Shown: positions 26,203 through 38,267 of the stretch, piece after piece | Position numbering within the stretch: the stretch's first letter is position 1 | Layout: every line of letters begins with the position of its first letter | Assembly (NCBI RefSeq): GCF_009856365.1 | Contig: NZ_WMEX01000009.1 | Location: forward strand, 24,481 to 88,480 | DNA from: Vreelandella halophila | Lineage (GTDB): Bacteria > Pseudomonadota > Gammaproteobacteria > Pseudomonadales > Oleiphilaceae | Direction: 5' to 3' | Length of the DNA stretch: 64,000 nt | Notes under the pieces: generated by a model | Seen by the model: the letters and a program-made list of their open reading frames with translations, nothing else | What the model was told of the DNA's origin: nothing | Database searches by the model: none | Program-made: the position numbers and the translations under genes

Positions 26203-26829
26203 ATGACCATCAAACAATCAGCCATCGCATTGGGCATCCTGGCGGCAGGCGCGGCAACCGCGGCCTCGGGTGCTTCCATTTCAATTGAAGCTGCCGGTGT
26301 CTATAACACCCAGGTCAACGGCGCTACCGAAATCGACTTTGAGAGCGGTGACTGCGGCTCCGCGACCTGCTCCGGCGACTATAACGTTGTTCAGGGAACC
26401 GCCGGCGGACAGCACGCCCAGCCCCACGACTTCCCCGAGGACAACCAGTACCTGACCGTGCCCTATGAACAGAGCAATGGCTCGGCAGCTCTGGCACTGG
26501 GGACAACCGCCAACTATTTTGGCCTGTACTGGGGCTCCATTGACGATTACAACACCATCAGCTTCTTCCTCGATGGTTCACAGGTGGGGAGCAGTTATAG
26601 CGGTAACGACGTTCTGCCGCCATCAGGCGGTGACCAGGAATCGTTCGACGACAACCGTTATGTGAACTTCCACTTCGGCTCCGAGTTCTTCGACACGGTC
26701 AGTTTCAGCAGCACGCAGTACGCGTTCGAAAGCGACAACCACGCCTACGCTACGGTCCCCGAACCGGGAACACTGGCACTGCTTGGCGCTGGCCTGCTCG
26801 GCCTGGGCATGCGTCGCCGGCGCACCTGA
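26203..26829 (+). CDS. PEP-CTERM exosortase-dependent surface protein, Npun_F0296-like
   Basis: 208 residues. A signal peptide (KQSAIALGILAAGAATAASGA) is followed by a beta-rich domain whose motifs NYFGLYWGSIDDYNTISFF, SYSGNDV, NRYVNFHF and YAFESDNHAYA match the Npun_F0296-type exosortase-dependent surface proteins. The C-terminal sorting tag is VPEPGTLALLGAGLLGLGMRRRR: PEP motif, transmembrane helix, basic end. Exosortase (EpsH/XrtA type) cleaves at PEP and the protein goes to the surface or extracellular polymer. No exosortase gene lies in this window, so it must be elsewhere. A good terminator follows. Confidence 0.9.
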   Translation: MTIKQSAIALGILAAGAATAASGASISIEAAGVYNTQVNGATEIDFESGDCGSATCSGDYNVVQGTAGGQHAQPHDFPEDNQYLTVPYEQSNGSAALALGTTANYFGLYWGSIDDYNTISFFLDGSQVGSSYSGNDVLPPSGGDQESFDDNRYVNFHFGSEFFDTVSFSSTQYAFESDNHAYATVPEPGTLALLGAGLLGLGMRRRRT

Positions 26830-26849
26830 AAGATTCAGGCTGCTGCCAC

Positions 26850-26877
26850 GGCCGCTCCGAAAGGGGCGGCCTTTTTT
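26850..26877 (+). terminator. Rho-independent terminator of the PEP-CTERM gene
   Basis: A 9-bp stem (GGCCGCTCC with GGGGCGGCC, one wobble pair) closes a GAAA tetraloop and is followed by six T residues. It starts 20 bases after the stop codon and abuts the convergent DUF2244 gene. Confidence 0.88.
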
Positions 26878-26880
26878 ATG

Positions 26881-27387
26881 TCAAAACCACCAGACCCCGG
26901 CTGGATGATGCCGCTCAACCCGGATACCAGCGTTTTCCAGAAAGTCAATGAATGCCTCCAGATCCTCGGGGTTGAGGAAACGGGCAAGAGGTACGCGCGT
27001 GTCGTGATAGGCCAGCATCAGCCTGGGCACCGCAAAACCATGGCGGGGCATCTCCATGATCACCCGGACCCAGTGCCGAGGCATGGTCCATTCGGAATCC
27101 TTCTGGTTGATCCCCTTTTCGAGCCTCACAGTGTCCGGCGTCAGTACCAGGACCTCCTGTCGATAACACTGGCGCGAGGTGTAGTACAGCCCATAGGCCA
27201 CCACCGCCAACTCCAGGCCCGCGAACGGCAGGATCATCCAGGCGCCCGCCAGGGACCAGCCAACAGCCACCATCAGGGTGACCACGGCGATCAACCCAAA
27301 GAAGATGATGTTCCCTTGCCAACTCAGGGATCGGTTGGGGGTCAGGCGCAGTGCCCTGCCCTCCTCGTAATCCAGGTACTCCAGCAT
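26881..27387 (-). CDS. DUF2244 family integral membrane protein
   Basis: 168 residues from ATG 27387 (MLEYLDYEEGRALRLTPNRSLSWQG). An in-frame start 17 codons earlier exists but lacks family resemblance. Two membrane helices (IIFFGLIAVVTLMVAVGWSLAGAWMILPFAGLEL) are followed by a cytoplasmic beta-domain with LTPDTVRLEKG and WVRVIMEMPRH, the DUF2244 pattern. In many proteobacteria this family is linked with cytochrome oxidase genes, but none is near here. Function unknown. Confidence 0.82.
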   Translation of the reverse strand: MLEYLDYEEGRALRLTPNRSLSWQGNIIFFGLIAVVTLMVAVGWSLAGAWMILPFAGLELAVVAYGLYYTSRQCYRQEVLVLTPDTVRLEKGINQKDSEWTMPRHWVRVIMEMPRHGFAVPRLMLAYHDTRVPLARFLNPEDLEAFIDFLENAGIRVERHHPAGVWWF

Positions 27388-27554
27388 GATGCCACCGACT
27401 TGCCTAGACCAACCCGCGATTACTCCTTGCGGGGTCAACCCATACTAGCGCCCCCGCAGGCGCCAGACACCCCCTGTTGCAATCCGGAACCGGGAGCTGG
27501 TCGTACTCAGCGATGAGCTACAATAACGTCGATTCCATGATCAAGGAGTTCCGG

Positions 27555-28907
27555 ATGCGTTTCCTTTCCGCCCTGATGCTGCCGGTTGCAGCCGCACTGC
27601 TTGCAGCCTGCGGCGACAGCCCCCACGAACCCGTTTCGATGGAGTCCGTGGAGGAGGACGGCGTTCTCAGGGTGGCGACCCGTAACGGTGCCACCACCTA
27701 TTACCTGAACCGCCACGAGCAGCCCTCTGGCCCGGAATACGATCTGGTCCATGAATTCGCTGAGGCACAGGGCTGGGACGTGGAGTGGACCATGCACGAA
27801 TCCACTGCCGCCGTGATTGAGGCGCTGGAGAAAGGCACCGCTCACCTGGCCGCATCCGGGCTGACCCATCGCCCCTCCCGGAATGAGCGCTTTACGCAGG
27901 GACCCGCGCACAGCGAAGTCACTGAACAGCTGGTGTGCCACCGGGAGGGCCGCCCACTGCCACGGCTTCCCGAGGACATCGCCGGGTTTGAAATCCGGGT
28001 GACGGCCAGCTCCAGCTATGTGGAAACCCTCAATGAACTGGCCGCGGAACATGAGGGCATCACCTTCAGCACCAGTGATCGAACCACGGAGGTACTGCTG
28101 TCACAGGTCGCCGAACAGCAGTTCGACTGCACTGTCGCGGACTCCAATATCGTCCAGCTCACCCGCCGGCACTGGCCCCACCTCGAGGTTGCCATGAACC
28201 TGACCCAGGGGCAGAACCTCGGCTGGTATCTTCCTGCAGGCGCCGATGAGCTGGCCGGCAGCGCGCGCGAATGGATGAACAGCCGCGCCGGCGACGAAGC
28301 CATCACGGCCATGGAGAACAAATACTATTCCTACATCGGGGAATTCGACTTTGTGGATCTGCGGGCCCTGAACCGGCGGATTGAAAAACGCCTGCCACAA
28401 TACCGCGAGTACTTCATCCAGGCGGAAGAGAAAACCGGCATGCCCGCCGAACTGCTGGCCGCCCTCGCCTACCAGGAATCCCACTGGGATCCGGACGCGG
28501 TCTCGCCCACCGGGGTACGGGGCATCATGATGCTGACGCGGCGTACGGCCGGTTCACTGGGGGTTGAGAATCGGCTTGATCCGGTCCAGGCCATTGATGG
28601 CGGCGCCCGCTACCTGGCGGATCGTCACGCCCGCCTTCCAGAGACCATCCCGGAACCCGACCGCACCTTCCTGGCCCTGGCCAGTTACAACATCGGGCGC
28701 GGTCACCTGCTGGACGCCCGCCAGCTGGCACGGGACCTGGACCGGAATCCCGACTCCTGGGAGCAGATGCGCCAGGTGCTGCCCCTTAAGGCGGATAAGC
28801 GCTACTACCCCAGCACCCGCTACGGCTACGCCCGGGGTTACGAGCCCGTACACTACGTTCAGCGGATCCGGAACTACAGGGACGTGATCAGTAAGGAATT
28901 CAAATAG
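27555..28907 (+). CDS. mltF: Membrane-bound lytic murein transglycosylase F (MltF)
   Basis: 450 residues from ATG 27555, chosen because GGAG lies six bases upstream and the lipoprotein signal (MRFLSALMLPVAAALLAAC) then begins properly. The N-half is a family 3 solute-binding-like regulatory domain (VLRVATRNGATTYYLNRHEQPSG, YDLVHEFAEAQGWDVEW). The C-half is a lysozyme-like SLT domain: LAALAYQESHWDPDAVSPTGVRGIMMLTRRTAG with catalytic Glu in QESHW, then ARYLADR and LALASYNIGRGHLLDARQLA. It is an outer-membrane-anchored enzyme that cleaves peptidoglycan to 1,6-anhydromuramic ends, regulated by peptides bound to the N-domain. Confidence 0.93.
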   Translation: MRFLSALMLPVAAALLAACGDSPHEPVSMESVEEDGVLRVATRNGATTYYLNRHEQPSGPEYDLVHEFAEAQGWDVEWTMHESTAAVIEALEKGTAHLAASGLTHRPSRNERFTQGPAHSEVTEQLVCHREGRPLPRLPEDIAGFEIRVTASSSYVETLNELAAEHEGITFSTSDRTTEVLLSQVAEQQFDCTVADSNIVQLTRRHWPHLEVAMNLTQGQNLGWYLPAGADELAGSAREWMNSRAGDEAITAMENKYYSYIGEFDFVDLRALNRRIEKRLPQYREYFIQAEEKTGMPAELLAALAYQESHWDPDAVSPTGVRGIMMLTRRTAGSLGVENRLDPVQAIDGGARYLADRHARLPETIPEPDRTFLALASYNIGRGHLLDARQLARDLDRNPDSWEQMRQVLPLKADKRYYPSTRYGYARGYEPVHYVQRIRNYRDVISKEFK

Positions 28908-28997
28908 TACCGATAGCCAGAGCGGGAATAGTCATCCCCCCGGCAGGCTGATAGGCTTGCCCGGGTCGAATCGCCCCTGAAACCAATGTTGGGATCC

Positions 28998-30377
28998 ATG
29001 CCTGAACGCCTGATGGTACTGCTGCTGGCTGGTCTCATGGCCAGTTGCGCCTCCCAGCCGCAAGACGTGGCGGAACCACCGGTTACCGTCCCCGAGACCT
29101 TCTCGGCCTCCGGCGATGAACCGGCGCCTGAGCGCTGGTGGCGGAGTTTTGAGGATGACAGCCTCAACCAGCTGGTGGCGGACGGGCTGGATGCCAATCT
29201 GGACGTGCTCAGCGCCTGGCAGCGCCTGCGCGAAGCCCGTGCCGCCGTCAACCAGCAGTCCGCGGATCTCTACCCGGACCTGAACGCCACCGCTGACGGA
29301 GAGATCAGCAACAGCGACAGCAGCGATTCAGAAGAGAGCCTGCGACTGGGGCTGGGTTCCGAATACGAAGTGGACCTCTGGGGCCGGATCAATTCACAGG
29401 TCGAAGCAGAGCAGTTCCGCGCCCGTGCCACCCAGGCGGACTATCAGACGGCGGCACTCTCGCTTGCCGCCGAGGTCACCCGCACCTGGTACCAGCTGCG
29501 CGCCCAGCGGGCCCAGCTTGATCTGGCCGAGTCCCAGATCGAGACCAACCGCAGCGTGATGAAACTGCTGGAGACCCAGTTCGCCAGTGGGCAGGCCGGC
29601 AGCGCGGATGTGCTGCGCCAGCGCCAGCTGCTGGAATCCACCGAGGAACAGCGCCTGGGCACAGAATCGGAGCTCCGGGTGCTGGAGAACCAGCTGGCCG
29701 TCCTTCTGGGCCGGGCACCCCGGAACACGGACCTGCCGGCAGGGCGCGGCCTGCCCTCTGAGCTGCCGCCCCTGCCGGACACCGGCGTGCCGGCCGAACT
29801 GGTCCAGCGCCGCCCGGACGTGCGCCAGGCCTACAACCAGCTGCAGGCCGCCGACTCGGACCTGGCCGCCGCCATCAGCAACCAGTTCCCGCGCCTGACG
29901 CTCTCGGCTTCCGCTTCAACGCAGGACAACAGCGTCCAGGATCTGTTTGACAACTGGGCCACAACCCTGGCCGCCAACCTGGTTGCACCACTGATTGATG
30001 CCGGCCAGCGCGATGCCCAGGTGCGCCAGGCCCGGGCGGTACGCCGCCAGCGTCTGTACGATTACGGGCAGACCGTCCTTACCGCCTTCCAGGAGGTGGA
30101 AAACGCGCTGGTCCAGGAACGCAAGCAACGCCAGGCGATAGAGCGCATCAAGCGCCAGCTGGAGCTTGCCGAGACCACTTACGGGCAACTCCGGCAACAG
30201 TATTTCAACGGGCAGGTCGGCTACATTGATGTACTGACCGCCCTGACCGACCGCCAGGACCTGGAGCGCAGCCTGATCAGCGCCCGGCGCCAGCTGCTGG
30301 AATACCGCATCGCCCTCTACCGGGCGCTGGCCGGCGGCCTTGACCTCCGAGAAGACTCTGCGAGAGAAACAGGATGA
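28998..30377 (+). CDS. NodT-type outer membrane factor lipoprotein of RND efflux pump
   Basis: 459 residues from ATG 28998. Lipoprotein signal ERLMVLLLAGLMASC gives a lipidated Cys. Two repeated OEP regions follow, each with long coiled helices: LNQLVADGLDANLDVLSAWQRLREARAAV in the first half and RRPDVRQAYNQLQAADSDLAAAISNQFPRL in the second. That arrangement forms the TolC-like trimeric channel. It is the first gene of a three-gene operon: its stop overlaps the ATG of the adaptor (ATGA), so outer channel, adaptor and pump are made together. Confidence 0.93.
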   Translation: MPERLMVLLLAGLMASCASQPQDVAEPPVTVPETFSASGDEPAPERWWRSFEDDSLNQLVADGLDANLDVLSAWQRLREARAAVNQQSADLYPDLNATADGEISNSDSSDSEESLRLGLGSEYEVDLWGRINSQVEAEQFRARATQADYQTAALSLAAEVTRTWYQLRAQRAQLDLAESQIETNRSVMKLLETQFASGQAGSADVLRQRQLLESTEEQRLGTESELRVLENQLAVLLGRAPRNTDLPAGRGLPSELPPLPDTGVPAELVQRRPDVRQAYNQLQAADSDLAAAISNQFPRLTLSASASTQDNSVQDLFDNWATTLAANLVAPLIDAGQRDAQVRQARAVRRQRLYDYGQTVLTAFQEVENALVQERKQRQAIERIKRQLELAETTYGQLRQQYFNGQVGYIDVLTALTDRQDLERSLISARRQLLEYRIALYRALAGGLDLREDSARETG

Positions 30378-31590
30378 ACGAACCGATCAACGACAGCGCA
30401 GCACGCCCGGAAACCGGCCGCGCCGGCCGCATCAAGACCGCGTTCATCTCCCTGGTGATACTGGTACTGGGGGCCGCCCTGGTATGGCTGGTATTCCGCA
30501 CTGAACCCACTGCCACACGTGGGCCGGACACTGCACGGGAAACCGCGATGCTGGTGGACGTCACCACGGCCGAAAAGGGGGACTACCACCCGACCATCAC
30601 CGCCATGGGCCAGGTCCGCGCCGCCCGGGAACTCACACTCAGGCCCCGGGTCAGCGGCCAGATTGTCGAGCGCGCCTCGGCGTTCACCCCCGGGGGCATG
30701 GTCGATGAAGGCGACATGCTGGTGCGGATTGATCCCGCCGACTATGAGGCCACCCTCCAGCAGCGGCGCAGCGAGCTGCGCCAGGCCCGTGCGGATCTGG
30801 ACATCGAACAGGGCCGCCAGAATGTGGCGGAACAGGAATTCGAACTTCTGGGCGAGGAACTGGAAGGCACCAATAAGGCCCTGGTCCTGCGCCAGCCCCA
30901 GCTGGAGCAGGCCCGGGCACAGGTGGAGTCCGCCAAGGCTGCCCTCCGGCAGGCGCAACTGAATCTTGACCGCACGAGTGTCACCGCCCCCTTCAATGCC
31001 CGTGTGCTGAGCCGTGACATCAGCCTGGGCACCCAGGTCAATGCCGGCGAGGCGTTGGGGCGCCTGGTGGGTGTGGATGAATACTGGGTGGAGGCAACGG
31101 TGCCCCAGAGCGAACTCCCCTGGCTGCGGTTCGAGGAACGCAGTGGTGAGGCCGGCGCACCGGCCACCATCCGTAATGACAGTGCCTGGCCCCAGGGCCA
31201 GCATCGCGAGGGGCAACTGCAGCGCCTGGTGGGGGAGCTGAACGAAGACACACGGCTGGCCCGTGTGCTGATCACGGTTCAGGATCCGCTCGCCCTGGAC
31301 GCCGACTCGCCCGACAAACCGCCCCTACTCATCGGCTCCTTTCTGAACACTGCCATTGAGGGAAGGGAGATCCAGGATGTGGTGCGCCTGGATCGTAACC
31401 ATATCCGCCGCAATGACACGGTCTGGGTGATGGAGGACGGTGCGCTTTCCATCCGGGACGTGGCTATCGCCTTCCGTGATGCCGAATACGCCTACGTGAG
31501 CAAGGGCGTTGAAGACGGTGAGGCCATCGTCACCAGTGATCTGGCCACCGTGGTCGATGGCGCCGACCTGCGTACCGAAGAGGATGACGG

Positions 31591-31594
<4 letters not shown>
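30374..31594 (+). CDS. RND efflux periplasmic adaptor (membrane fusion protein)
   Basis: 406 residues. An N-terminal membrane anchor ([20 protein letters not shown]) is followed by the lipoyl half-motif [37 protein letters not shown], a coiled-coil hairpin ([19 protein letters not shown]...[17 protein letters not shown]) and the closing lipoyl half [22 protein letters not shown]. The beta-barrel domain has [18 protein letters not shown]. It bridges the pump and the outer channel. It overlaps both neighbours by four bases. Confidence 0.93.
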
Positions 31595-34686
<3,092 letters not shown>

Positions 34687-34722
34687 CGCGGCCTTCGCCC
34701 TGCCTTCCGAACCCGTTTTTCC

Positions 34723-34764
34723 TTGACGCCGGTCAATACCCTGGCCGGTGAACACGCCTAGATT
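34723..34764 (+). promoter_or_regulatory. Anr/FNR-type class II promoter for hsp20
   Basis: TTGAC-GCCG-GTCAA at 34723-34736 is a perfect inverted repeat of the Anr/FNR box type (FNR consensus TTGAT-N4-ATCAA). Its centre at 34729.5 lies 41.5 bases upstream of the start point expected near 34771 from the -10 hexamer TAGATT at 34759-34764. That is the exact spacing of class II FNR-activated promoters, and there is no -35 hexamer, as expected. The transcript would carry hsp20 and perhaps usp. Confidence 0.72.
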
Positions 34765-34841
34765 GGTGGTTACGGGTCCCTGATCAGCCCCCTGTCCGGC
34801 ATTCGGGCCCACCTTCCCTGAAATAACACAAGGAGCCCATC

Positions 34842-35390
34842 ATGGAAGCGAAGAAACAGGACGTTCAGAAAACCGAGGTGCCGGTTCGTGGTTCAGGCGG
34901 CCTCAAGAGCCTGCGCGAGGAGATGAACCAGGTCTTCGACCGGTTCAGCAACGCGCAGTGGCCCCATTTCGGGCGTCGTCGTCACAGCGACCCGATGTCG
35001 GAACCCACCTGGGCACTGGATCCCTTCGAGAGCATGAACATGCCCTCACTCTGGGGCGAACGTGAGCTTGGTCGAGCCGACCTGAGCGAGACGGACGAAG
35101 GCTTTGAGCTGCAGATCGACCTGCCCGGCCTCCAGAAGAAGGACATCCACGTGGAAGTGGCGGACGGCCTTCTCACGGTAGCCGGCGAACGCAGCGATGA
35201 GCGCGAGGATAAGCGCCGGGGCTACTACCTGAGCGAACGGTCTTACGGATCCGTGCGCCGCAGTTTCCGGATTCCGGACACCATCAAGCTCGATGATGTG
35301 AAAGCCGCGTTCGAGAATGGTGTGCTGACGCTCACCATGCCGAAAACCGAAGAAGCACAGAAAAACGCGCGCAAAATAGAGATTGAATGA
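34842..35390 (+). CDS. Hsp20/alpha-crystallin small heat-shock protein
   Basis: 182 residues. The N-terminal region is long and variable, with an amphipathic REEMNQVFDRFSNAQWPHFG. The alpha-crystallin domain runs from about residue 75 (RADLSETDEGFELQIDLPGLQKKDIHVEVADGLLTVAGER) to about 170 (IKLDDVKAAFENGVLTLTMPK), holding the signature AxxxNGVLTLTxPK. It is an ATP-independent holdase chaperone in the cytosol. It lies between an Anr-type promoter and a universal stress protein, a combination typical of oxygen-limitation regulons. AAGGAG precedes the ATG. Confidence 0.93.
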   Translation: MEAKKQDVQKTEVPVRGSGGLKSLREEMNQVFDRFSNAQWPHFGRRRHSDPMSEPTWALDPFESMNMPSLWGERELGRADLSETDEGFELQIDLPGLQKKDIHVEVADGLLTVAGERSDEREDKRRGYYLSERSYGSVRRSFRIPDTIKLDDVKAAFENGVLTLTMPKTEEAQKNARKIEIE

Positions 35391-35400
35391 CCCCGCCCCC

Positions 35401-35428
35401 CCACCGGCACACGGGTGCCGGTGGTTTT
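35401..35428 (+). terminator. Hairpin terminator/attenuator between hsp20 and usp
   Basis: A perfect 10-bp stem (CCACCGGCAC with GTGCCGGTGG) around an ACGG loop is followed by TTTT. It begins 10 bases after the hsp20 stop. With only four T residues, some transcription probably continues into usp 28 bases further on. Confidence 0.6.
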
Positions 35429-35455
35429 CCGGCCCCGTGATAACGGAGAGAACAG

Positions 35456-35923
35456 ATGACGGACACTCCCAAGAAACTGCTGGTTGCAGTGGACGGTTCC
35501 GAGGGCGCAGGCAAGGCAGCATCCTTGGCCGCTGGACTGGCCAAGCGCCTGGACGTACCCATGGAGCTCGTTTTCGTCTTCCCCACCGACATGGAAGCCC
35601 TGGCAGGCGTACCCGGTGGCGGTGTGAGCCGCGAGTCCCGCAAGTACTTTGTTCCCGGTGCGTTTGAAACCCTTGAGAAAGAAGCAACGGAACTCGTCTT
35701 CACTCACGCCCGGGAAGCGGCCGGCAACAACAACCTCATCATTGAGGAAACGGTGCTCTTTGGCATGGCGGCACACATGCTCATCGACCACGCCAACGAA
35801 ACCTCGGGCGCCCTGCTGGTGATGAGCCGGCGTGGACGCTCACACATGACTGAGATGCTGCTTGGCAGTGTCAGCCAGCGCGTCATCCAGAAGGCGCACT
35901 GCCCCGTTTTGCTGGTCCCGTAA
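35456..35923 (+). CDS. Universal stress protein UspA family
   Basis: 155 residues with a Usp fold: KKLLVAVDGSEGAGKAASLAAGLA at the N-terminus and the nucleotide-binding end LLVMSRRGRSHMTEMLLGSVSQRVIQKAHCPVLLV, which keeps the G-x2-G-x9-G(S) type loop with RGRS...LGS. It probably binds ATP. The gene follows hsp20 and likely shares its Anr-type control; in Pseudomonas, several Usp genes are Anr-dependent and serve anaerobic survival. It converges on the site-2 protease gene. Confidence 0.92.
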   Translation: MTDTPKKLLVAVDGSEGAGKAASLAAGLAKRLDVPMELVFVFPTDMEALAGVPGGGVSRESRKYFVPGAFETLEKEATELVFTHAREAAGNNNLIIEETVLFGMAAHMLIDHANETSGALLVMSRRGRSHMTEMLLGSVSQRVIQKAHCPVLLVP

Positions 35924-35945
35924 CGCCGTATTACAGGAGCGTGGA

Positions 35946-37091
35946 TCAGGCCTTGAGCTCCAGGTGCAGATTCACGGTCCTGAGCAGGCGCTCCCGGTCA
36001 ATCCAGCCCACAACGCTATCACCCTCCATGACCGGCAGCTGGTTGAGGTTGTGCTCGGTCATGGTGGCAAGCACCTCGGTTGCCTCCGTCTCGGGGGCAA
36101 CGCGTACCACCTGCTCGATGGGCGTCATGAGATCCGCGATCCGGAGCTCAGACCAGCGTTCACGGTCGGTGGTGCTGGTGTCACTGAGGCTGACCAGCCC
36201 CAGGACACGGTGCCCGTCATCCACCATGTAGGAACGCTGGCCTTCAGGGAGCACACGGCTGTGGATCCACTCTTCAACGGTTGTTGAGGGCGCCACACGC
36301 GGCACATCCGGAGCCGCCAGCGCCCCTGCCCGGATTCCGCGGAGCTGCTTCTGCAGGCTGAACTGCTGGCCGTGCCCTTCCGCCATGTTGAGCAGGAACC
36401 AGGCCAGCAGCATGAGCCAGAATCCGCCAAGCAGATTGCCCTCAACCAGAATGCGCCAGAGCCCCCAGGCGAACAGTCCATAGGCCACCAGTCGACCACC
36501 GGCCACGGCCGCGCGCATGCCCTTGCCGGCATCCCCTGTCATCTTCCACACGAGCGCCCGCAGCACACGGCCACCGTCCAGCGGGAACCCGGGAACGAGG
36601 TTGAACACCGCCACCATTAAGTTGATTACGGCAAGCCAGCCCAGGCCGACAGCCCAGGACTCGGACACAGCCAGCCCGGAAAGTATCCCGAACGCAAGCG
36701 CCAGCACAAAACTCACGGCTGGCCCGGCGATGGCGATCCAGAACTCATCCTCGGCGCGTTCACTGTCCTTATCCAGCTGGGCGACTCCGCCGAATATGAA
36801 CAGCGTGATTGCCCTCACCGGCACCCCCCGCCGGATGGCCACCAGGCTGTGGCCCAGTTCATGGGCGACGATCGAGGCAAAAAACGCAAGCGAAGTAAGC
36901 AGCGCAGTGACCACGGCCTGGCTGAACGACCAGGCCGCGAACTGATCCCTCAGCCCCGTGGTCATGGTGAACAGCAACAGCGCGAAGATGACCAGCCAGC
37001 TCGCGTGAAGCTCGATACGGATACCCCGGATGTGCCCAAGGGACATCACGGAACGGAACATACCCCTTGGCTCGTGCTGTGAATGATCCAT
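35946..37091 (-). CDS. Site-2 protease (M50 family) with C-terminal CBS domains
   Basis: 381 residues. The zinc protease core lies in the membrane part: FASIVAHELGHSLVAIRRGV gives HExxH, and NLVPGFPLDGGRVLRALVW gives the third metal ligand (Asp). About six helices end near residue 230. The last 130 residues are a CBS pair (LMTPIEQVVRVAPETEATEVLATMTEHNLNQLPVMEGDSVVGWIDRERLL), which senses adenine nucleotides. The family cleaves membrane-bound regulators such as anti-sigma factors; the target is unknown. It is convergent with usp, 22 bases away, in a stress-gene neighbourhood. Confidence 0.9.
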   Translation of the reverse strand: MDHSQHEPRGMFRSVMSLGHIRGIRIELHASWLVIFALLLFTMTTGLRDQFAAWSFSQAVVTALLTSLAFFASIVAHELGHSLVAIRRGVPVRAITLFIFGGVAQLDKDSERAEDEFWIAIAGPAVSFVLALAFGILSGLAVSESWAVGLGWLAVINLMVAVFNLVPGFPLDGGRVLRALVWKMTGDAGKGMRAAVAGGRLVAYGLFAWGLWRILVEGNLLGGFWLMLLAWFLLNMAEGHGQQFSLQKQLRGIRAGALAAPDVPRVAPSTTVEEWIHSRVLPEGQRSYMVDDGHRVLGLVSLSDTSTTDRERWSELRIADLMTPIEQVVRVAPETEATEVLATMTEHNLNQLPVMEGDSVVGWIDRERLLRTVNLHLELKA

Positions 37092-37141
37092 GCGTTCTCT
37101 CTTAATCAGTAATGGGTCTGTTGTCTTTCAGGTGTGGGGGA

Positions 37142-38179
37142 TCAGCCACCGAACATCAAGCCGACCCCCAGAATATAGAGCACCATGATCGCCAGGCTCT
37201 CCGCGCCGATCCGCCCGAGGCCGTAGCGCTCCCGCCGGATCAGGCCCATGATCAGGATGGCGGCCATGACCAGCGTGAGTGCCACCCAGCGTTCCGTATC
37301 GGTGGTCATGGTGTGGTAGATGGAGCCCTCCCGATAGGCAATGTCCGAGGCAGCCATGAAGAGCGTATCGAAGGCGTTGCCACCGATGATGCCGCCCACC
37401 GCCAGCGTCAGTGCCCCACGCCTGACCGCAGCCACCGAGGTTACCAGTTCCGGGATGGACGTGCTGACGGCGGTCAACAGGACCCCGACGATGGTCTGGC
37501 TCAGTCCCGCCTTGGTACTGATGGTGGTTGCTGCCGGTTCCAACACCAGGCCCGCCGCCCCGAGGATTGCCATCAACAGCAGAAACTCCGTCCATAGCCG
37601 GGCCAGTGGCGGCAGCCGGTTCATGGCCTCGGGCTTGTCCTCGCGCGTATCCCGGGTAATCGAGGGGCGCCACATGGGTGATTCCCAGGCCCCCTGGATC
37701 AGTCGCGTGCCGTAGAGGTAGAAACCAATCAGGATCGGTGTGATGGGATGGATCCGCCAGACTGTGGCATCCGGCAGAGTCGGCGCCAGAAGGATCAACG
37801 CCAGAAGTCCGATCAGCAGTCCGTTCTGCATCATGTTCGGGGCGGAAGCAGCGGCGTGTTCCAGGTTGGCGCGGCGATACACCATGTCTGCTATCGCCAG
37901 GAAAAAGGTCTGTACCGCGATGCCACCCAGGGCGTTGCTCACCGCCAGTTCCGGATGCCCCCGGTAAGCGGCCGTCACGGAGAGCACCGAGCCGGCCAGT
38001 GACGTTGCAGCCCCCAGAAGCACGGCGCCGGCAGTGGCCTCACCCAGCCCTGTCCGGTCGGCAAGCTGGTCCACCACGCGGGTAATGCGTGTTCCCGCAA
38101 TGGCAATCACCAGGGCGCAGAGACTGAATACGACAATACTCTGCAGCAGCGTCCAGGTTTCAGGGTTGAGAATCGACAC
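37142..38179 (-). CDS. Sodium/calcium exchanger family (CaCA) membrane protein
   Basis: 345 residues with ten to eleven helices and the two alpha repeats of the cation/Ca2+ antiporter family: GEATAGAVLLGAATSLAGSVLSVTAAYRGHPELAVSNALGG in the first half and VGVLLTAVSTSIPELVTSVAAVRRGALTLAVGGIIGGNAFD in the second. The acidic residues in TSIPELV and the GNAFD turn are the ion-site hallmarks. The first repeat has AATSLAGS where Pro-Glu would stand, so ion selectivity may differ from the YrbG type. It is followed, in the same direction, by the site-2 protease after 50 bases. Confidence 0.87.
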   Translation of the reverse strand: MSILNPETWTLLQSIVVFSLCALVIAIAGTRITRVVDQLADRTGLGEATAGAVLLGAATSLAGSVLSVTAAYRGHPELAVSNALGGIAVQTFFLAIADMVYRRANLEHAAASAPNMMQNGLLIGLLALILLAPTLPDATVWRIHPITPILIGFYLYGTRLIQGAWESPMWRPSITRDTREDKPEAMNRLPPLARLWTEFLLLMAILGAAGLVLEPAATTISTKAGLSQTIVGVLLTAVSTSIPELVTSVAAVRRGALTLAVGGIIGGNAFDTLFMAASDIAYREGSIYHTMTTDTERWVALTLVMAAILIMGLIRRERYGLGRIGAESLAIMVLYILGVGLMFGG

Positions 38180-38267
38180 CGGCGCTCTCCATTTCCGGCA
38201 CTGCGTGGCTTTACGGAAGGCTCAAGCCCTTTCAGCCGTGCTCCCGGACCGGTCCTCCGTGGATCAT

